Below, in pieces: positions 1 through 7,497 of a DNA stretch of 24,036 bases (within the stretch, counting starts at the first letter, position 1; every line of letters begins with the position of its first letter). The position numbers were made by a program, and so were the translations under genes. The stretch is from Stagnihabitans sp039932095 (GTDB taxonomy: Bacteria > Pseudomonadota > Alphaproteobacteria > Rhodobacterales > Rhodobacteraceae). Below the pieces are notes generated by a model. It was not told the DNA's origin. It made no database searches and saw only the letters and a program-made list of their open reading frames with translations. Where the stretch lies: the NCBI GenBank assembly GCA_039932095.1, contig JBDTQR010000048.1, positions 1 through 24,036 on the forward strand, read 5' to 3'.

Positions 1-857
1 ATGAGCCGAACTCTCTGGCCGGTGCGGGTGAGGAGCCGGGGCCCCGCGCCATGGATCAGGGGTTTCAGTCCCTCACGCGTCTGGGTGAGCCGACAGCCGA
101 AAAGCGCCGCATCAGGGCAGAGACTTTCGCGGATCACTTCAGTCAGGCAAGGCTGTTCTATCAATCGCAGTCCAAGGTCGAGCAGGGACATATCGTGGCG
201 GCCATCGTTTTCGAATTGTCGAAGGTAACCTTGCCGCATGTCAGGCAGCGCGCCTTGGGGCAGTTGCAGAATATCGACGCAGAGCTTGCGCGGCGGATAG
301 CCTCCGGATTGGGGATCGATTTGCCGGCGGCCATCGCCCCCGCCAGGCAACCCGTGAAAATGGTTTCATCGGACGCGCTTTCGATCTTGAAACAAGAGGC
401 CCCCAATGCTGGCCGTTCTCTGGCCATCCTGGTGTCAGATGGTGCAGATGCCACCATTGTCGAAGGCCTGATGGCGGCGGCCACCGCGGCCAAGGCAGCG
501 GTCAAAGTCATCGCGCCCAAGGTTGGCGGTGTGCAGCTTACCGATGGCAAGATGTTGCCGGCGGATGAAAAGATCGACGGCGCGCCTTCCGTCCTGTTTG
601 ATGCCATTGCGCTGGTCCTGTCGGCCGAAGGCGCACAGGCTCTGACAGGTGAAAAGGCCGCGCTGGATTTCGTGTCAGACGCCTACGCGCATTGCAAGGC
701 GATCGGTTACACCCCGGCCGCACAAGCCCTACTCAAGAAAGTCGGCGCCGAGCCGGACGACTTCTTCAGCGACCTGACCCATGCGTCCGACCAATTGATT
801 GCACGTCTGTCGAAACGCATCTGGGACCGTGAGCCCAAGGTCAAACAACCCCTGTAG
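1..857 (+). CDS. katE: Large-subunit catalase (KatE/HPII-like), 3' part, cut by left edge
   Basis: Monofunctional heme catalase converting hydrogen peroxide to water and oxygen in the cytoplasm. Only about 284 C-terminal residues are present. The frame is open to the window start (first full codon at base 3), so the ATG at 51 is internal. The first visible residues, EPNSL, match the EPNSLGGG-type stretch of catalases. The next region (FADHFSQARLFYQSQ, then VEQGHIVAAIVFELSKV) is the catalase-related helical domain. From about visible residue 138 (SLAILVSDGAD) to 250 there is a DJ-1/GATase-like domain (VIAPKVGG, PSVLFDAI), which marks the large-subunit clade 2 catalases. The heme pocket and catalytic His/Asn lie outside the window. 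The family call is firm; the symbol rests on E. coli KatE similarity. Confidence 0.93.
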   Translation, partial: EPNSLAGAGEEPGPRAMDQGFQSLTRLGEPTAEKRRIRAETFADHFSQARLFYQSQSKVEQGHIVAAIVFELSKVTLPHVRQRALGQLQNIDAELARRIASGLGIDLPAAIAPARQPVKMVSSDALSILKQEAPNAGRSLAILVSDGADATIVEGLMAAATAAKAAVKVIAPKVGGVQLTDGKMLPADEKIDGAPSVLFDAIALVLSAEGAQALTGEKAALDFVSDAYAHCKAIGYTPAAQALLKKVGAEPDDFFSDLTHASDQLIARLSKRIWDREPKVKQPL

Positions 858-877
858 CTTTGTCGCGACACCGAACG

Positions 878-908
878 CCGGACCTTGTCGCGCTTCGGCG
901 GGGTCCGG
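878..908. terminator. Weak hairpin downstream of catalase
   Basis: CCGGACC at 878-884 pairs with GGTCCGG at 902-908 across a 17-nt loop, starting about 20 bases after the catalase stop. A perfect 10-bp palindrome TGTCGCGACA lies just before it at 861-870. There is no T-tract, so intrinsic termination is uncertain. It may be only a 3'-end stabilising structure, or chance in GC-rich DNA. Confidence 0.3.
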
Positions 909-980
909 AGGTGAGACCGACCCACAAGCGCACGGGCGCCAGAAATCCAACTGCCGGTCTTTGAAATTGCTCGGAAAATG

Positions 981-1223
981 CTAGTTTTCGTTTTCCAGAA
1001 TTCCGTAGTTGGAAGACTGGTTTTTCAGGATTTTCTGATCATAAAAACCCTCATCAGCCAATCCGCGGCGAAGAAGTTCGCGAACGGCAGCGGACCGGCT
1101 GGGCATCCGTTCTGCAAAGCGCCAGTTGTCGAGCGCCAATAACTCATCTTCCGTAATCATGATCTGCAGTCTTTCGATCCGCTTGCCAGACTCAGAGGAC
1201 GAAATGTTTGCGTTGTCTTCCAT
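981..1223 (-). CDS. Small ribbon-helix-helix (CopG/Arc-like) DNA-binding protein
   Basis: An 80-residue protein on the minus strand. After a polar N-terminus, residues about 14-56 read RIERLQIMITEDELLALDNW..., then SRSAAVRELLRRGL. This is a beta strand, helix, turn and helix of the ribbon-helix-helix type, in which the strand of a dimer contacts DNA. The C-terminal 24 residues look disordered. An AGGTG-like ribosome site sits about 6 bases before the ATG. The gene is divergent from the receiver-domain gene at 1435. Its upstream region holds repeated GGGTA-type motifs (1254-1275) that could be its own operator. Some such proteins are antitoxins, but no toxin-like partner lies next to it, so a solitary repressor is more likely. 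The target is unknown. Confidence 0.72.
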   Translation of the reverse strand: MEDNANISSSESGKRIERLQIMITEDELLALDNWRFAERMPSRSAAVRELLRRGLADEGFYDQKILKNQSSNYGILENEN

Positions 1224-1253
1224 GCTGCACCTGCCCAGTCGTTCATGCGCGTT

Positions 1254-1275
1254 ATACTCATAGTACCCATTACCC
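1254..1275 (-). promoter_or_regulatory. Candidate RHH operator: three GGGTA-like repeats over a -10-like box
   Basis: On the minus strand the sequence holds GGGTA, GGGTA and GAGTA, spaced 7 and 9 bases apart, ending in TATAAC, about 28 bases upstream of the ribbon-helix-helix start codon. Ribbon-helix-helix dimers often bind short tandem repeats over their own promoters. A perfect TACT...AGTA dyad (1255-1265) overlaps the repeats. The operator role is inferred. Confidence 0.35.
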
Positions 1276-1362
1276 TAACTGCAAGCAATATCCTTTGTTT
1301 GCGCCGTCTGCCCAGAGTGCTGGTATGTGGAGGATCCAGCCGATACCGCAAAACACACACTA

Positions 1363-1391
1363 TTGGCATATCAAGTACCTGATTTTATTTG
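1363..1391 (+). promoter_or_regulatory. Possible sigma-70 promoter for the receiver-domain gene
   Basis: TTGGCA at 1363-1368 (5 of 6 to the -35 consensus) and TATTTG at 1386-1391 (3 of 6) are 17 bases apart in a locally AT-rich stretch before the gene at 1435. TATCAA (1369-1374) and TTGATA (1389-1394) form an inverted repeat across the spacer. The -10 match is poor, so this is tentative. Confidence 0.28.
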
Positions 1392-1434
1392 ATAAACTTG
1401 GAAATTGCGCTTTCTGTTCTTGATGGAGGCCGAA

Positions 1435-1812
1435 ATGCAGCAATTGACCACAAGCTCTGTCAGCACAACGACATGCCAACACATCCTGTTTGTCTCGCAG
1501 GACGCGCTGCTGGGTCTGGACCTGAATGAGGCGCTTTCGGTCGCAGGCATGCCGCCAATGATCCAGACCCGCACGATCGAAGATGCGGCATCCCGGGCGA
1601 TGGGCTATCGGGCGGTGATCGTGGATCTGGGCGAACTGGACGATGTACCAACGCATATCGAACAGTTGAAGGAGCTGAGCCTTCCGATGATCGTGATCGC
1701 AGACACCGACGACGTCGTACGGGCGCTCGACCTCGATGCCAACTCCTGGTTCATCAAACCGCTGTCCGCTGACCTTATGATCCTGCGGGTTCTGGAGTTG
1801 ATTGGCACCTGA
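1435..1812 (+). CDS. Stand-alone atypical response-regulator receiver protein
   Basis: A 125-residue protein. The start at 1435 is chosen because GGAGG lies 6 bases before it; ATGs at 1405 and 1423 in the same frame have no such site. Residues about 16-125 fit a CheY-like receiver fold with no output domain. The phospho-acceptor Asp is visible in AVIVDLGEL, and the conserved Lys in WFIKPL. Two other receiver hallmarks are altered: the acidic pair of strand 1 (normally DD) reads SQ in ILFVSQD, and the switch Thr/Ser position is Ala in MIVIADTDD. It may therefore be a pseudo-receiver or a weakly phosphorylated partner protein. No histidine kinase gene is nearby. The target is unknown. Confidence 0.75.
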   Translation: MQQLTTSSVSTTTCQHILFVSQDALLGLDLNEALSVAGMPPMIQTRTIEDAASRAMGYRAVIVDLGELDDVPTHIEQLKELSLPMIVIADTDDVVRALDLDANSWFIKPLSADLMILRVLELIGT

Positions 1813-1995
1813 AGGCACAGTTGCCGCCGCACATCTTCGCACCGAAACGCTGGCGTCAACTTGTTCCCGTTTCCCAAAGATCACAGGGTGGCTCGTCCGT
1901 TGACGCGCCCTCGGTTTCCGGCAAGTCCGCTTTGACACACAGCCGTCGCAGGCATAAGGCGGGTCAAACCGCTTTGAGAAATGGAAGATCGGGTC

Positions 1996-3429
1996 ATGGA
2001 ACATGTTGAGCAGTCGCTTGGGACATTGTTCGTTGATTTGCACCGTTCGGGTCTGTGGCCCGATCAGAAGGCCATATCGGATTCGGTCCTGCTGGCCCCT
2101 GCCCCCGAAATTGTTGCGGCCTATGCCAGAGCCAAGGGCCGGGCGCATAATCATGGCGCTGTGGACCTGATGGCGTTCTACCACCGCTATTTCCGTCCGG
2201 CGCGCCAGCCGGAAGGCGGCTATCGCACCAATCCCGAACATGGACCCAAGGCCCATCTGGCCGAGGTCTGGTCGCAGCTTGTGCGCCCCGCCGATGACCC
2301 GGACCTGCGCTCGTCGCGCCTGCCCTTGCCGCACCCTTACGTGGTGGTCGGCGGGCGGTTTCAAGAGGTCTACTATTGGGACAGCTATTTCACCCAGCTT
2401 GGCCTGCTGAAGACAGGCCAGTTCGGGCTGGTGCGGGGGATGCTGGACAACTTCGCCTATGTCATCGCCACCATCGGCCATATCCCGAATGGCTGCCGGT
2501 CCTATTTCCTGACCCGGTCGCAACCGCCGTTTTTCGCCGCGATGGTCCGCGATTACGGCAGAGCGACCGGTGATCTCGCTGCCGCCTACGCGACCTATCT
2601 GCCCGCCATGGAGGCAGAGTATTGCTATTTCACCACAACGGCCCATACCGTCGGCGGGCTTGCGCGGTATTGGGATGAAGCGTCGGGGCCGCGGGTCGAG
2701 ATGTATGGCCACGATCTCGGCTGGGTCGACTTTGCGGAGGACCACCCCGACTATTTCCGCAACCTGCGAGCGGCCTGCGAGAGCGGCTGGGATTTCTCGT
2801 CGCGCTGGCTGACCGATCCCATGGACATCTCCACCATCCGAACAACGGATCTGTGGGCGGTCGATCTGAACTGCCTGTTGTTGCAACATGAAGAGATACT
2901 GGCAGAGGCCAGCAACTCCCCGGCTTACGGCGTTGCTGCCGATGCAAGACGGGCGGCTATTGCCGGGCAGTTCTTTGATGACCGGCTTGGCTTCTTCTGC
3001 GATGTCGAAATTGCCGGGGGCACCCTGTCGCAGCGTGTCACGGCGGCGGGTCTTTTTCCGTTGTATGTCGGGGCCGCGACCCCGCAGCAGGCCGCCCGCG
3101 CGGTGGCGGTGCTGAAGGACAGGCTGCTGGCACCCGGCGGACTGCTGACAACCGACATCACCTGCGGTCAGCAATGGGATGCGCCGAACGGTTGGGCACC
3201 GTTGAACTGGATCGCAATCCAGGGCCTGCGCCGCTACGGCTATGCCGATCTGGCCGACGATCTGCGGCGGCGCTGGTTGGCCACCTGCGATACGGTGTTC
3301 AAGGCCAGCGGCAAATTCGTCGAGAAATACAACGTCATTGACCCGCTCGCCCCCAGCGGTGGCGGGGAATACGCGCTGCAGGACGGGTTCGGCTGGTCGA
3401 ATGGGGTTTATCTGGACCTCGCCGACTGA
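1996..3429 (+). CDS. Cytoplasmic trehalase (GH37)
   Basis: Hydrolyses alpha,alpha-trehalose to two glucose. The 477-residue protein lacks a signal peptide, so it acts in the cytoplasm like E. coli TreF. Both trehalase signatures are present: GGRFQEVYYWDSYF at about residues 119-132, and QQWDAPNGWAPLNW from about residue 392. The GH37 catalytic acid fits Asp266 in GWDFSSRW, and the catalytic base fits Glu443 in FVEKYN. The family's C-terminal GGGEY...LQDGFGWSNGV motif is intact. The start at 1996 is preferred because GGAAG lies 8 bases before it; an in-frame ATG at 1981 (five residues longer) has a poorer site. It stands alone on its strand and ends convergently, 12 bases from the LuxR-type gene. 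No trehalose transporter gene is adjacent, although the sugar-type ABC genes at 14682-17721 could be relevant. Confidence 0.93.
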   Translation: MEHVEQSLGTLFVDLHRSGLWPDQKAISDSVLLAPAPEIVAAYARAKGRAHNHGAVDLMAFYHRYFRPARQPEGGYRTNPEHGPKAHLAEVWSQLVRPADDPDLRSSRLPLPHPYVVVGGRFQEVYYWDSYFTQLGLLKTGQFGLVRGMLDNFAYVIATIGHIPNGCRSYFLTRSQPPFFAAMVRDYGRATGDLAAAYATYLPAMEAEYCYFTTTAHTVGGLARYWDEASGPRVEMYGHDLGWVDFAEDHPDYFRNLRAACESGWDFSSRWLTDPMDISTIRTTDLWAVDLNCLLLQHEEILAEASNSPAYGVAADARRAAIAGQFFDDRLGFFCDVEIAGGTLSQRVTAAGLFPLYVGAATPQQAARAVAVLKDRLLAPGGLLTTDITCGQQWDAPNGWAPLNWIAIQGLRRYGYADLADDLRRRWLATCDTVFKASGKFVEKYNVIDPLAPSGGGEYALQDGFGWSNGVYLDLAD

Positions 3430-3441
3430 CCCCAGTTTGCC

Positions 3442-4239
3442 CTATTCGCCGATCTGACCCAGCGTGCCGATGAACTTCGAAAACAATTCGCCCTGCGAAT
3501 TGATCCGCAACTTGGCATAGATGTTGCGCCGGTGGATGCGCACCGTCCCCGGCGAAATCGACAGGATCTGGCCCACCGCTGCCGCCGAATGGCCCTGCAA
3601 CGTATGCTCGACGATCTGGCGCTCGCGGTTGGTCAGCACGCCATCGCCAAAGGTCTGAAACGACGCTTCGATCCGCGTCAGCGGGCCATGATCCGGCGTC
3701 TGCCCGGCACCAGCATCAAGACGCAGCGCAACGTCATTCCAATGCTGCCGCAGACTGGCCGCGACGATCGGAGAAACGTCGGTCAACGCGCGCAGGTCCC
3801 GGCTGGAAAACGCCCGCTCGGCCCGCATCAGCGACAACACGATCATGCTGCCGTCCGGCAGATCGACAAAATAGCCGATTTCCTCGGCAAGTCCGGTCTG
3901 GACATAGTAGCTACGAAAATATTCACCCTGATAGAACCGGTCCGGCGCCAGATCGCGCATTCGGTAAAGGCCCGCGCCGACAGGCCGGGTCGCGGCCAGA
4001 TAGAACGGGTCCAAAAGATAGGGGCCAGCCTGATAATCCTCGACGAAGACCTTGCGTTTTGCCGCGGGCAAATCATCATGCAGGTCAGATGGTCGTGCCG
4101 ATCCGTGGTAGCCAAAGCAGACTGTATAGTCATAGGGCGCAACGCAGCGCAGAAGCTGCGCCAAAGCGGCCGGAAAATCAGCCGTGCGGAGGGCAGCGAT
4201 CATCGCCCCGGTTGCCTGCATAAGATCTGTTCGAGTCAT
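3442..4239 (-). CDS. LuxR-family transcriptional regulator
   Basis: A 265-residue regulator. The C-terminal HTH occupies about residues 200-258: LTNRERQIVEHTLQG, then the recognition region SPGTVRIHRRNIYAKL, typical of the LuxR/FixJ class. The N-terminal 180 residues (for example YFRSYYVQTGLAEEIGYF and GSMIVLSLMRAERAFSSRDL) resemble the sensor part of solitary LuxR-type regulators. I cannot see the conserved Trp/Tyr/Asp set of homoserine-lactone binders clearly enough to claim quorum sensing. GGAGG lies 11 bases before the ATG. It is divergent from the PotA-like operon at 4339, with an extended dyad between them, so it probably controls that operon and itself. No autoinducer synthase gene is present. 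The ligand is unknown and may be the transported substrate. Confidence 0.88.
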   Translation of the reverse strand: MTRTDLMQATGAMIAALRTADFPAALAQLLRCVAPYDYTVCFGYHGSARPSDLHDDLPAAKRKVFVEDYQAGPYLLDPFYLAATRPVGAGLYRMRDLAPDRFYQGEYFRSYYVQTGLAEEIGYFVDLPDGSMIVLSLMRAERAFSSRDLRALTDVSPIVAASLRQHWNDVALRLDAGAGQTPDHGPLTRIEASFQTFGDGVLTNRERQIVEHTLQGHSAAAVGQILSISPGTVRIHRRNIYAKLRINSQGELFSKFIGTLGQIGE

Positions 4240-4265
4240 CTGCCGCGAAACCTCCGCAAGAATAT

Positions 4266-4293
4266 GCCTTTTGGGGTATATACACCGAAGGGC
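4266..4293. promoter_or_regulatory. Candidate LuxR-type operator: 28-bp imperfect dyad
   Basis: Centred between 4279 and 4280, 11 of 14 base pairs are symmetric. The core is GTATATAC (4276-4283), with outer arms GCC (4266-4268) and GGC (4291-4293). It lies in the 99-bp region between the divergent LuxR-family gene and the PotA-like gene, about 45 bases from the latter's start. Dimeric LuxR-type regulators bind dyads of this size. The TATATA core could also act as a -10 element. Confidence 0.5.
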
Positions 4294-4338
4294 GCCTTTT
4301 CTATCGTTTCATGCAAACCAGAGGATATGTAGCGCCGA

Positions 4339-5457
4339 ATGACCGCCGACCAACCTGGCCAGACTGCCGCCATCGCCGAACTACGCAGCGCCTCCAAACA
4401 TTACGGGGCGGTGGTTGCTGCCGACAGCCTTAGCCTGCGGATCGAGCGAGGAGAGTTCCTGTCGTTTCTCGGTCCGTCAGGCTGCGGCAAGACGACGGCG
4501 CTCAGGATGCTTGCCGGATTCGAAGCACCGACCTCGGGCGATGTGCTGCTTGACGGCAGCGTGGTCAACGACCTGCCGCCCTACCGCCGCCCGGTCAACA
4601 TGGTGTTTCAGCATTACGCGCTGTTTCCACATCTGACGGTGGCCGAAAACATCAGCTACGGCCTGCGCCAGCAGCGTCCGCGTCTGGCCGCCTCCGAAAT
4701 TGCCAGATCGGTGGACCGGGCGCTGGAAACCGTGCGGATGCCGGGGTTTGGCCCGCGCCGGATCTGGGAGATGTCAGGCGGCCAGCAGCAACGCGTGGCG
4801 CTGGCGCGGGCCATCATCAACCAGCCCAAGCTGTTGTTGCTAGATGAGCCGATGGCCGCTCTGGACAAGAAGCTGCGCCGCGACATGCAGATCGAATTGC
4901 AATCGCTGCAACGGCAGTTGGGCATCACCTTCGTTCTGGTCACCCATGATCAGGAAGAGGCTCTGTCGATGTCGGACCGCATCTGCATCATGCAAAGTGG
5001 CCGCATCGTGCAGATCGGCGGCCCGCGTGCGTTGTATGATCAACCGAAAAGCCGCTATGTCGCGGATTTCGTTGGAAAGTCCAATTTCTTTGACGGGGTG
5101 GTTTCTGGGACCGACGCGGCAATGACACTGCTGACCTGCAACGGCCTGCAGCTTGCGGGCCGTGCGGCGCTGCCGATGGTGACAGGGCAAAAAGCCACGC
5201 TCTGCCTGCGGCCGGAGCAGATCACCATGTCGCGCGATGACCCGTCTGGCAACGGCGGTCGCAGCCTTTCCGTCCAGGTGCTCAACCGGATCTTTCTGGG
5301 CGAGCACACCGAGTATCTGGTCAGGACGCGCGGGCTTGGCGAGCTGCTCGTTCTGGTGCCGCGCCGCGCGGAAAGCGGCGAAAGTGGATTTGAACCGGGT
5401 GAAACCGCCAATGCCAGCTGGCAGGACGCGGCTGCACTGGTCCTTGTGAGTGACTGA
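4339..5457 (+). CDS. ABC transporter ATP-binding protein, PotA-like
   Basis: The ATPase of an importer of the spermidine/putrescine type. The 372 residues show Walker A GPSGCGKTT (45-53), Q-loop Gln91, signature SGGQQ (146-150) preceded by Met rather than the common Leu, Walker B LLLLDE (165-170) and H-loop His203. The region after about residue 240 fits a TOBE regulatory domain, as in PotA/FbpC/CysA proteins. It is the first gene of an operon with a binding protein (27 bp downstream) and two permeases. No good Shine-Dalgarno site precedes 4339 (only GAGG about 14 bases away), so the start is less certain than the rest. It is the only ABC ATPase in the window and could also energise the ATPase-less importer at 14682-17721, which is speculative. 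Confidence 0.92.
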   Translation: MTADQPGQTAAIAELRSASKHYGAVVAADSLSLRIERGEFLSFLGPSGCGKTTALRMLAGFEAPTSGDVLLDGSVVNDLPPYRRPVNMVFQHYALFPHLTVAENISYGLRQQRPRLAASEIARSVDRALETVRMPGFGPRRIWEMSGGQQQRVALARAIINQPKLLLLDEPMAALDKKLRRDMQIELQSLQRQLGITFVLVTHDQEEALSMSDRICIMQSGRIVQIGGPRALYDQPKSRYVADFVGKSNFFDGVVSGTDAAMTLLTCNGLQLAGRAALPMVTGQKATLCLRPEQITMSRDDPSGNGGRSLSVQVLNRIFLGEHTEYLVRTRGLGELLVLVPRRAESGESGFEPGETANASWQDAAALVLVSD

Positions 5458-5483
5458 ACAACAAACCAACTGGGAGAATGAAC

Positions 5484-6641
5484 ATGACGGACCGGATTGA
5501 CTTCATATCTCGTGATAAATTCCTGGCAGAGTTGATGCGCTACAGGAAAGGCTCGGTTACCCGCCGGCACTTTCTCGGCGTGACGGGTCTTGGCCTCGCA
5601 ACCTCGGTTCTGAGCGGGGCGTTGCCGGGCCTGCGATCGTCTGCGATGGCGCAGGCCAATATCGGCGACCGGGTGGTGCTGGCCAGCTGGCCCAACTACC
5701 ACGACCCGGCGGATTTCGACAGCTTCAAGGCGGCGACCGGCGCGGCGGTCGACCTGAACGTCTTTGGTTCGAACGAGGAAATGCTGGCCAAATTGCAGGC
5801 CGGCGGCACCGGCTGGGATGTCTTTGTGCCGACCAACTACACTATCACCACCTATGTCGAACTTGGCCTGATCGAACCGTTGGACATGTCCAGGATCCCC
5901 AACTACGACCCGGCCTCGTTTGACCCGCGTTTTGCCGGACCGGGCACCGTGGATGGCAAGATCTATGCCGTGTCGAAAGACTGGGGCACCACCGGCATGG
6001 CCACCAACACCGCCAACAACAACGGCAAGGCGCTCGGCAGCTGGAAAGAGTTCTGGGACATGACTCAGGCCGATTTCTCGGGCCACACCACGGTGCATGA
6101 CTACCAGCTGACGACCATCGGCAGCGCGCTGAAATACTTCGGTTATTCCTTCAACTCCATCGACCCCAAGGAACTGGCCGATGCCGAAAAGCTGCTGATG
6201 GACGTTAAACCGCATCTCTTCGCCATCACCTCGGACTATCAGCCAGCCATGCGCAACGGCGATGCCTGGCTCTGCATGTGTTGGACCGGCGACGGCAAGC
6301 AGTTGAACAACGACATGCCAGAGATCCAGTATTCGCTCGGCAAGGAAGGCGGCGAGATCTGGAGCGACTTCTATGCCGTGCCAATCGGCGCACCGCACCG
6401 TGACGCGGGCTATGCGCTGATCAACTATCTGCTCGACCCGGCGATCAACCTGAAAGAGACGCTGTTTCACGGCCAGCCTGTCGCCGACGCCCGCGTCAAC
6501 GCCATGCTGACGCCCGAGCGGCTGGCCGACCCGATCCTGTATCCGGCGGCCGACCTTTTGAACAATCTTGAGTTTGGCGCCGCCCAGACCCTGACCAACC
6601 CTGACCGCGCCGAATTGATGGCGCGTTTCAAGTCGGCCTAG
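5484..6641 (+). CDS. ABC transporter substrate-binding protein, PotD-like, Tat-exported
   Basis: A 385-residue periplasmic binding protein of the polyamine/PotD-like group. Its N-terminus carries a twin-arginine motif (TRRHFLG, Arg27-Arg28), then a hydrophobic stretch and a likely cleavage site after AMA near residue 56. It is therefore probably exported folded by Tat. The mature start (VVLASWPNYHDP) and the later GTGWDVFVPTNYT region are typical of PotD-like proteins. The start at 5484 is chosen because GGGAG lies about 8 bases before it; the in-frame ATG at 5478 is too close to that site. It sits between the ATPase and permease genes, with only 4 bases to the next gene. The substrate could be a polyamine or another small cation. 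I cannot confirm the polyamine-binding residues. Confidence 0.9.
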   Translation: MTDRIDFISRDKFLAELMRYRKGSVTRRHFLGVTGLGLATSVLSGALPGLRSSAMAQANIGDRVVLASWPNYHDPADFDSFKAATGAAVDLNVFGSNEEMLAKLQAGGTGWDVFVPTNYTITTYVELGLIEPLDMSRIPNYDPASFDPRFAGPGTVDGKIYAVSKDWGTTGMATNTANNNGKALGSWKEFWDMTQADFSGHTTVHDYQLTTIGSALKYFGYSFNSIDPKELADAEKLLMDVKPHLFAITSDYQPAMRNGDAWLCMCWTGDGKQLNNDMPEIQYSLGKEGGEIWSDFYAVPIGAPHRDAGYALINYLLDPAINLKETLFHGQPVADARVNAMLTPERLADPILYPAADLLNNLEFGAAQTLTNPDRAELMARFKSA

Positions 6642-6645
6642 GCGC

Positions 6646-7497
6646 ATGCAACCACGATACCGGACAGCACTTTTTCTGTTGCCAGCCGGAGCATGGTTCT
6701 TTGCCATGCTGGTGCTGCCGCTCGTGGTTGTTCTGGTGTTCAGCTTTGGCGAGCGGGGGCCGGCCGGTGGCTATGTCCCCGCTTTCTCGTTCGACAATTA
6801 CCTCAACCTTGGCGCACGCTGGACTGCGTTCAAGAATACGCTGGCGCTGGCACCAACCGGCACCGTGGTCTGTCTGCTGATCGCCTATCCGCTGGCCTAT
6901 TTTCTGGCGATGCGGTCCAGTCCGCGCTGGCGGACGCTGCTGCTGATCCTTGTCATCGTGCCGTTCTGGACCTCGATCCTGATCCGCAGCTATGCGTGGA
7001 TTTTCCTGATGGGTGGCAAAGGCATACCGTCGCTGATCGCACTGGCGGGGCTAGGCCGCATCCAGTTGATCAACACGCCTTTTGCTGTGCTGGTCGGCAT
7101 TGTCTACGGCTATCTGCCGCTGATGGTGTTCCCGATCTATGTCAGTCTGGAACGACTGGACAAACGCCTGCTTGAGGCGTCAGCCGATCTCGGCAGCCCG
7201 CCGTGGCGGTCATTCCTGCAAGTGACCTTACCGATGTCGATGCCCGGGGTGGCGACCGGCTGCATGCTGGTCTTCATCCTCCTGATGGGTGAATTCCTGA
7301 TCCCGGCGATGCTGGGCGGCGGCAAGGTGTTCTTTGTAGGCAATGCGCTGGTTGACCTGTTCCTGCAATCGCGCAACTGGGCCTACGGCTCGGCAGTCGC
7401 GGTGGCGCTGGTGTTGGTCATGCTGATCACCGTCACCGCCTATATGCGCGCCACAAGGCGCTGGGCCGGCGGGCGCGATAATGTGAGCCTGATGTGA
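6646..7497 (+). CDS. ABC transporter permease, PotB-like
   Basis: A 283-residue inner-membrane permease with about six transmembrane segments; the first follows the N-terminus (LFLLPAGAWFFAMLVLPLVVV). The cytoplasmic EAA loop that docks to the ATPase reads EASADLGSPPWRSFLQVTLP, in the C-terminal half. It forms the channel with the permease encoded next, whose start codon overlaps this stop (TGATG at 7495-7499). That overlap indicates translational coupling. Gene order ATPase, binding protein, permease, permease is common in alphaproteobacterial PotABCD-like operons. Confidence 0.92.
   Translation: MQPRYRTALFLLPAGAWFFAMLVLPLVVVLVFSFGERGPAGGYVPAFSFDNYLNLGARWTAFKNTLALAPTGTVVCLLIAYPLAYFLAMRSSPRWRTLLLILVIVPFWTSILIRSYAWIFLMGGKGIPSLIALAGLGRIQLINTPFAVLVGIVYGYLPLMVFPIYVSLERLDKRLLEASADLGSPPWRSFLQVTLPMSMPGVATGCMLVFILLMGEFLIPAMLGGGKVFFVGNALVDLFLQSRNWAYGSAVAVALVLVMLITVTAYMRATRRWAGGRDNVSLM

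Noticed and set aside
981..1223. Antitoxin of a toxin-antitoxin pair
   Set aside because: No short toxin-like gene overlaps or adjoins the ribbon-helix-helix gene; the neighbouring gene is a divergent receiver-domain protein.
1360..3174. 604-residue minus-strand open frame across the receiver and trehalase genes
   Set aside because: It is antisense to two genes with clear family motifs, has low-complexity Arg/Gly/His-rich composition and no recognisable domain. Long antisense frames are expected in GC-rich DNA.
3430..3441. Possible bidirectional terminator between trehalase and LuxR-type genes
   Set aside because: Only 12 bases separate the stops and no hairpin can be drawn there.
3532..4332. 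266-residue plus-strand open frame opposite the LuxR-type gene
   Set aside because: It covers the regulator gene antisense; the minus-strand product has an unmistakable LuxR-type HTH, the plus-strand one has nothing recognisable.
4242..4338. Homoserine-lactone quorum-sensing circuit
   Set aside because: No synthase gene is present and the regulator's N-terminal residues could not be matched confidently to the lactone-binding set.
5055..6707. 550-residue minus-strand open frame over the ATPase and binding-protein genes
   Set aside because: A shadow of two well-supported genes; composition is not protein-like and there is no plausible ribosome site.
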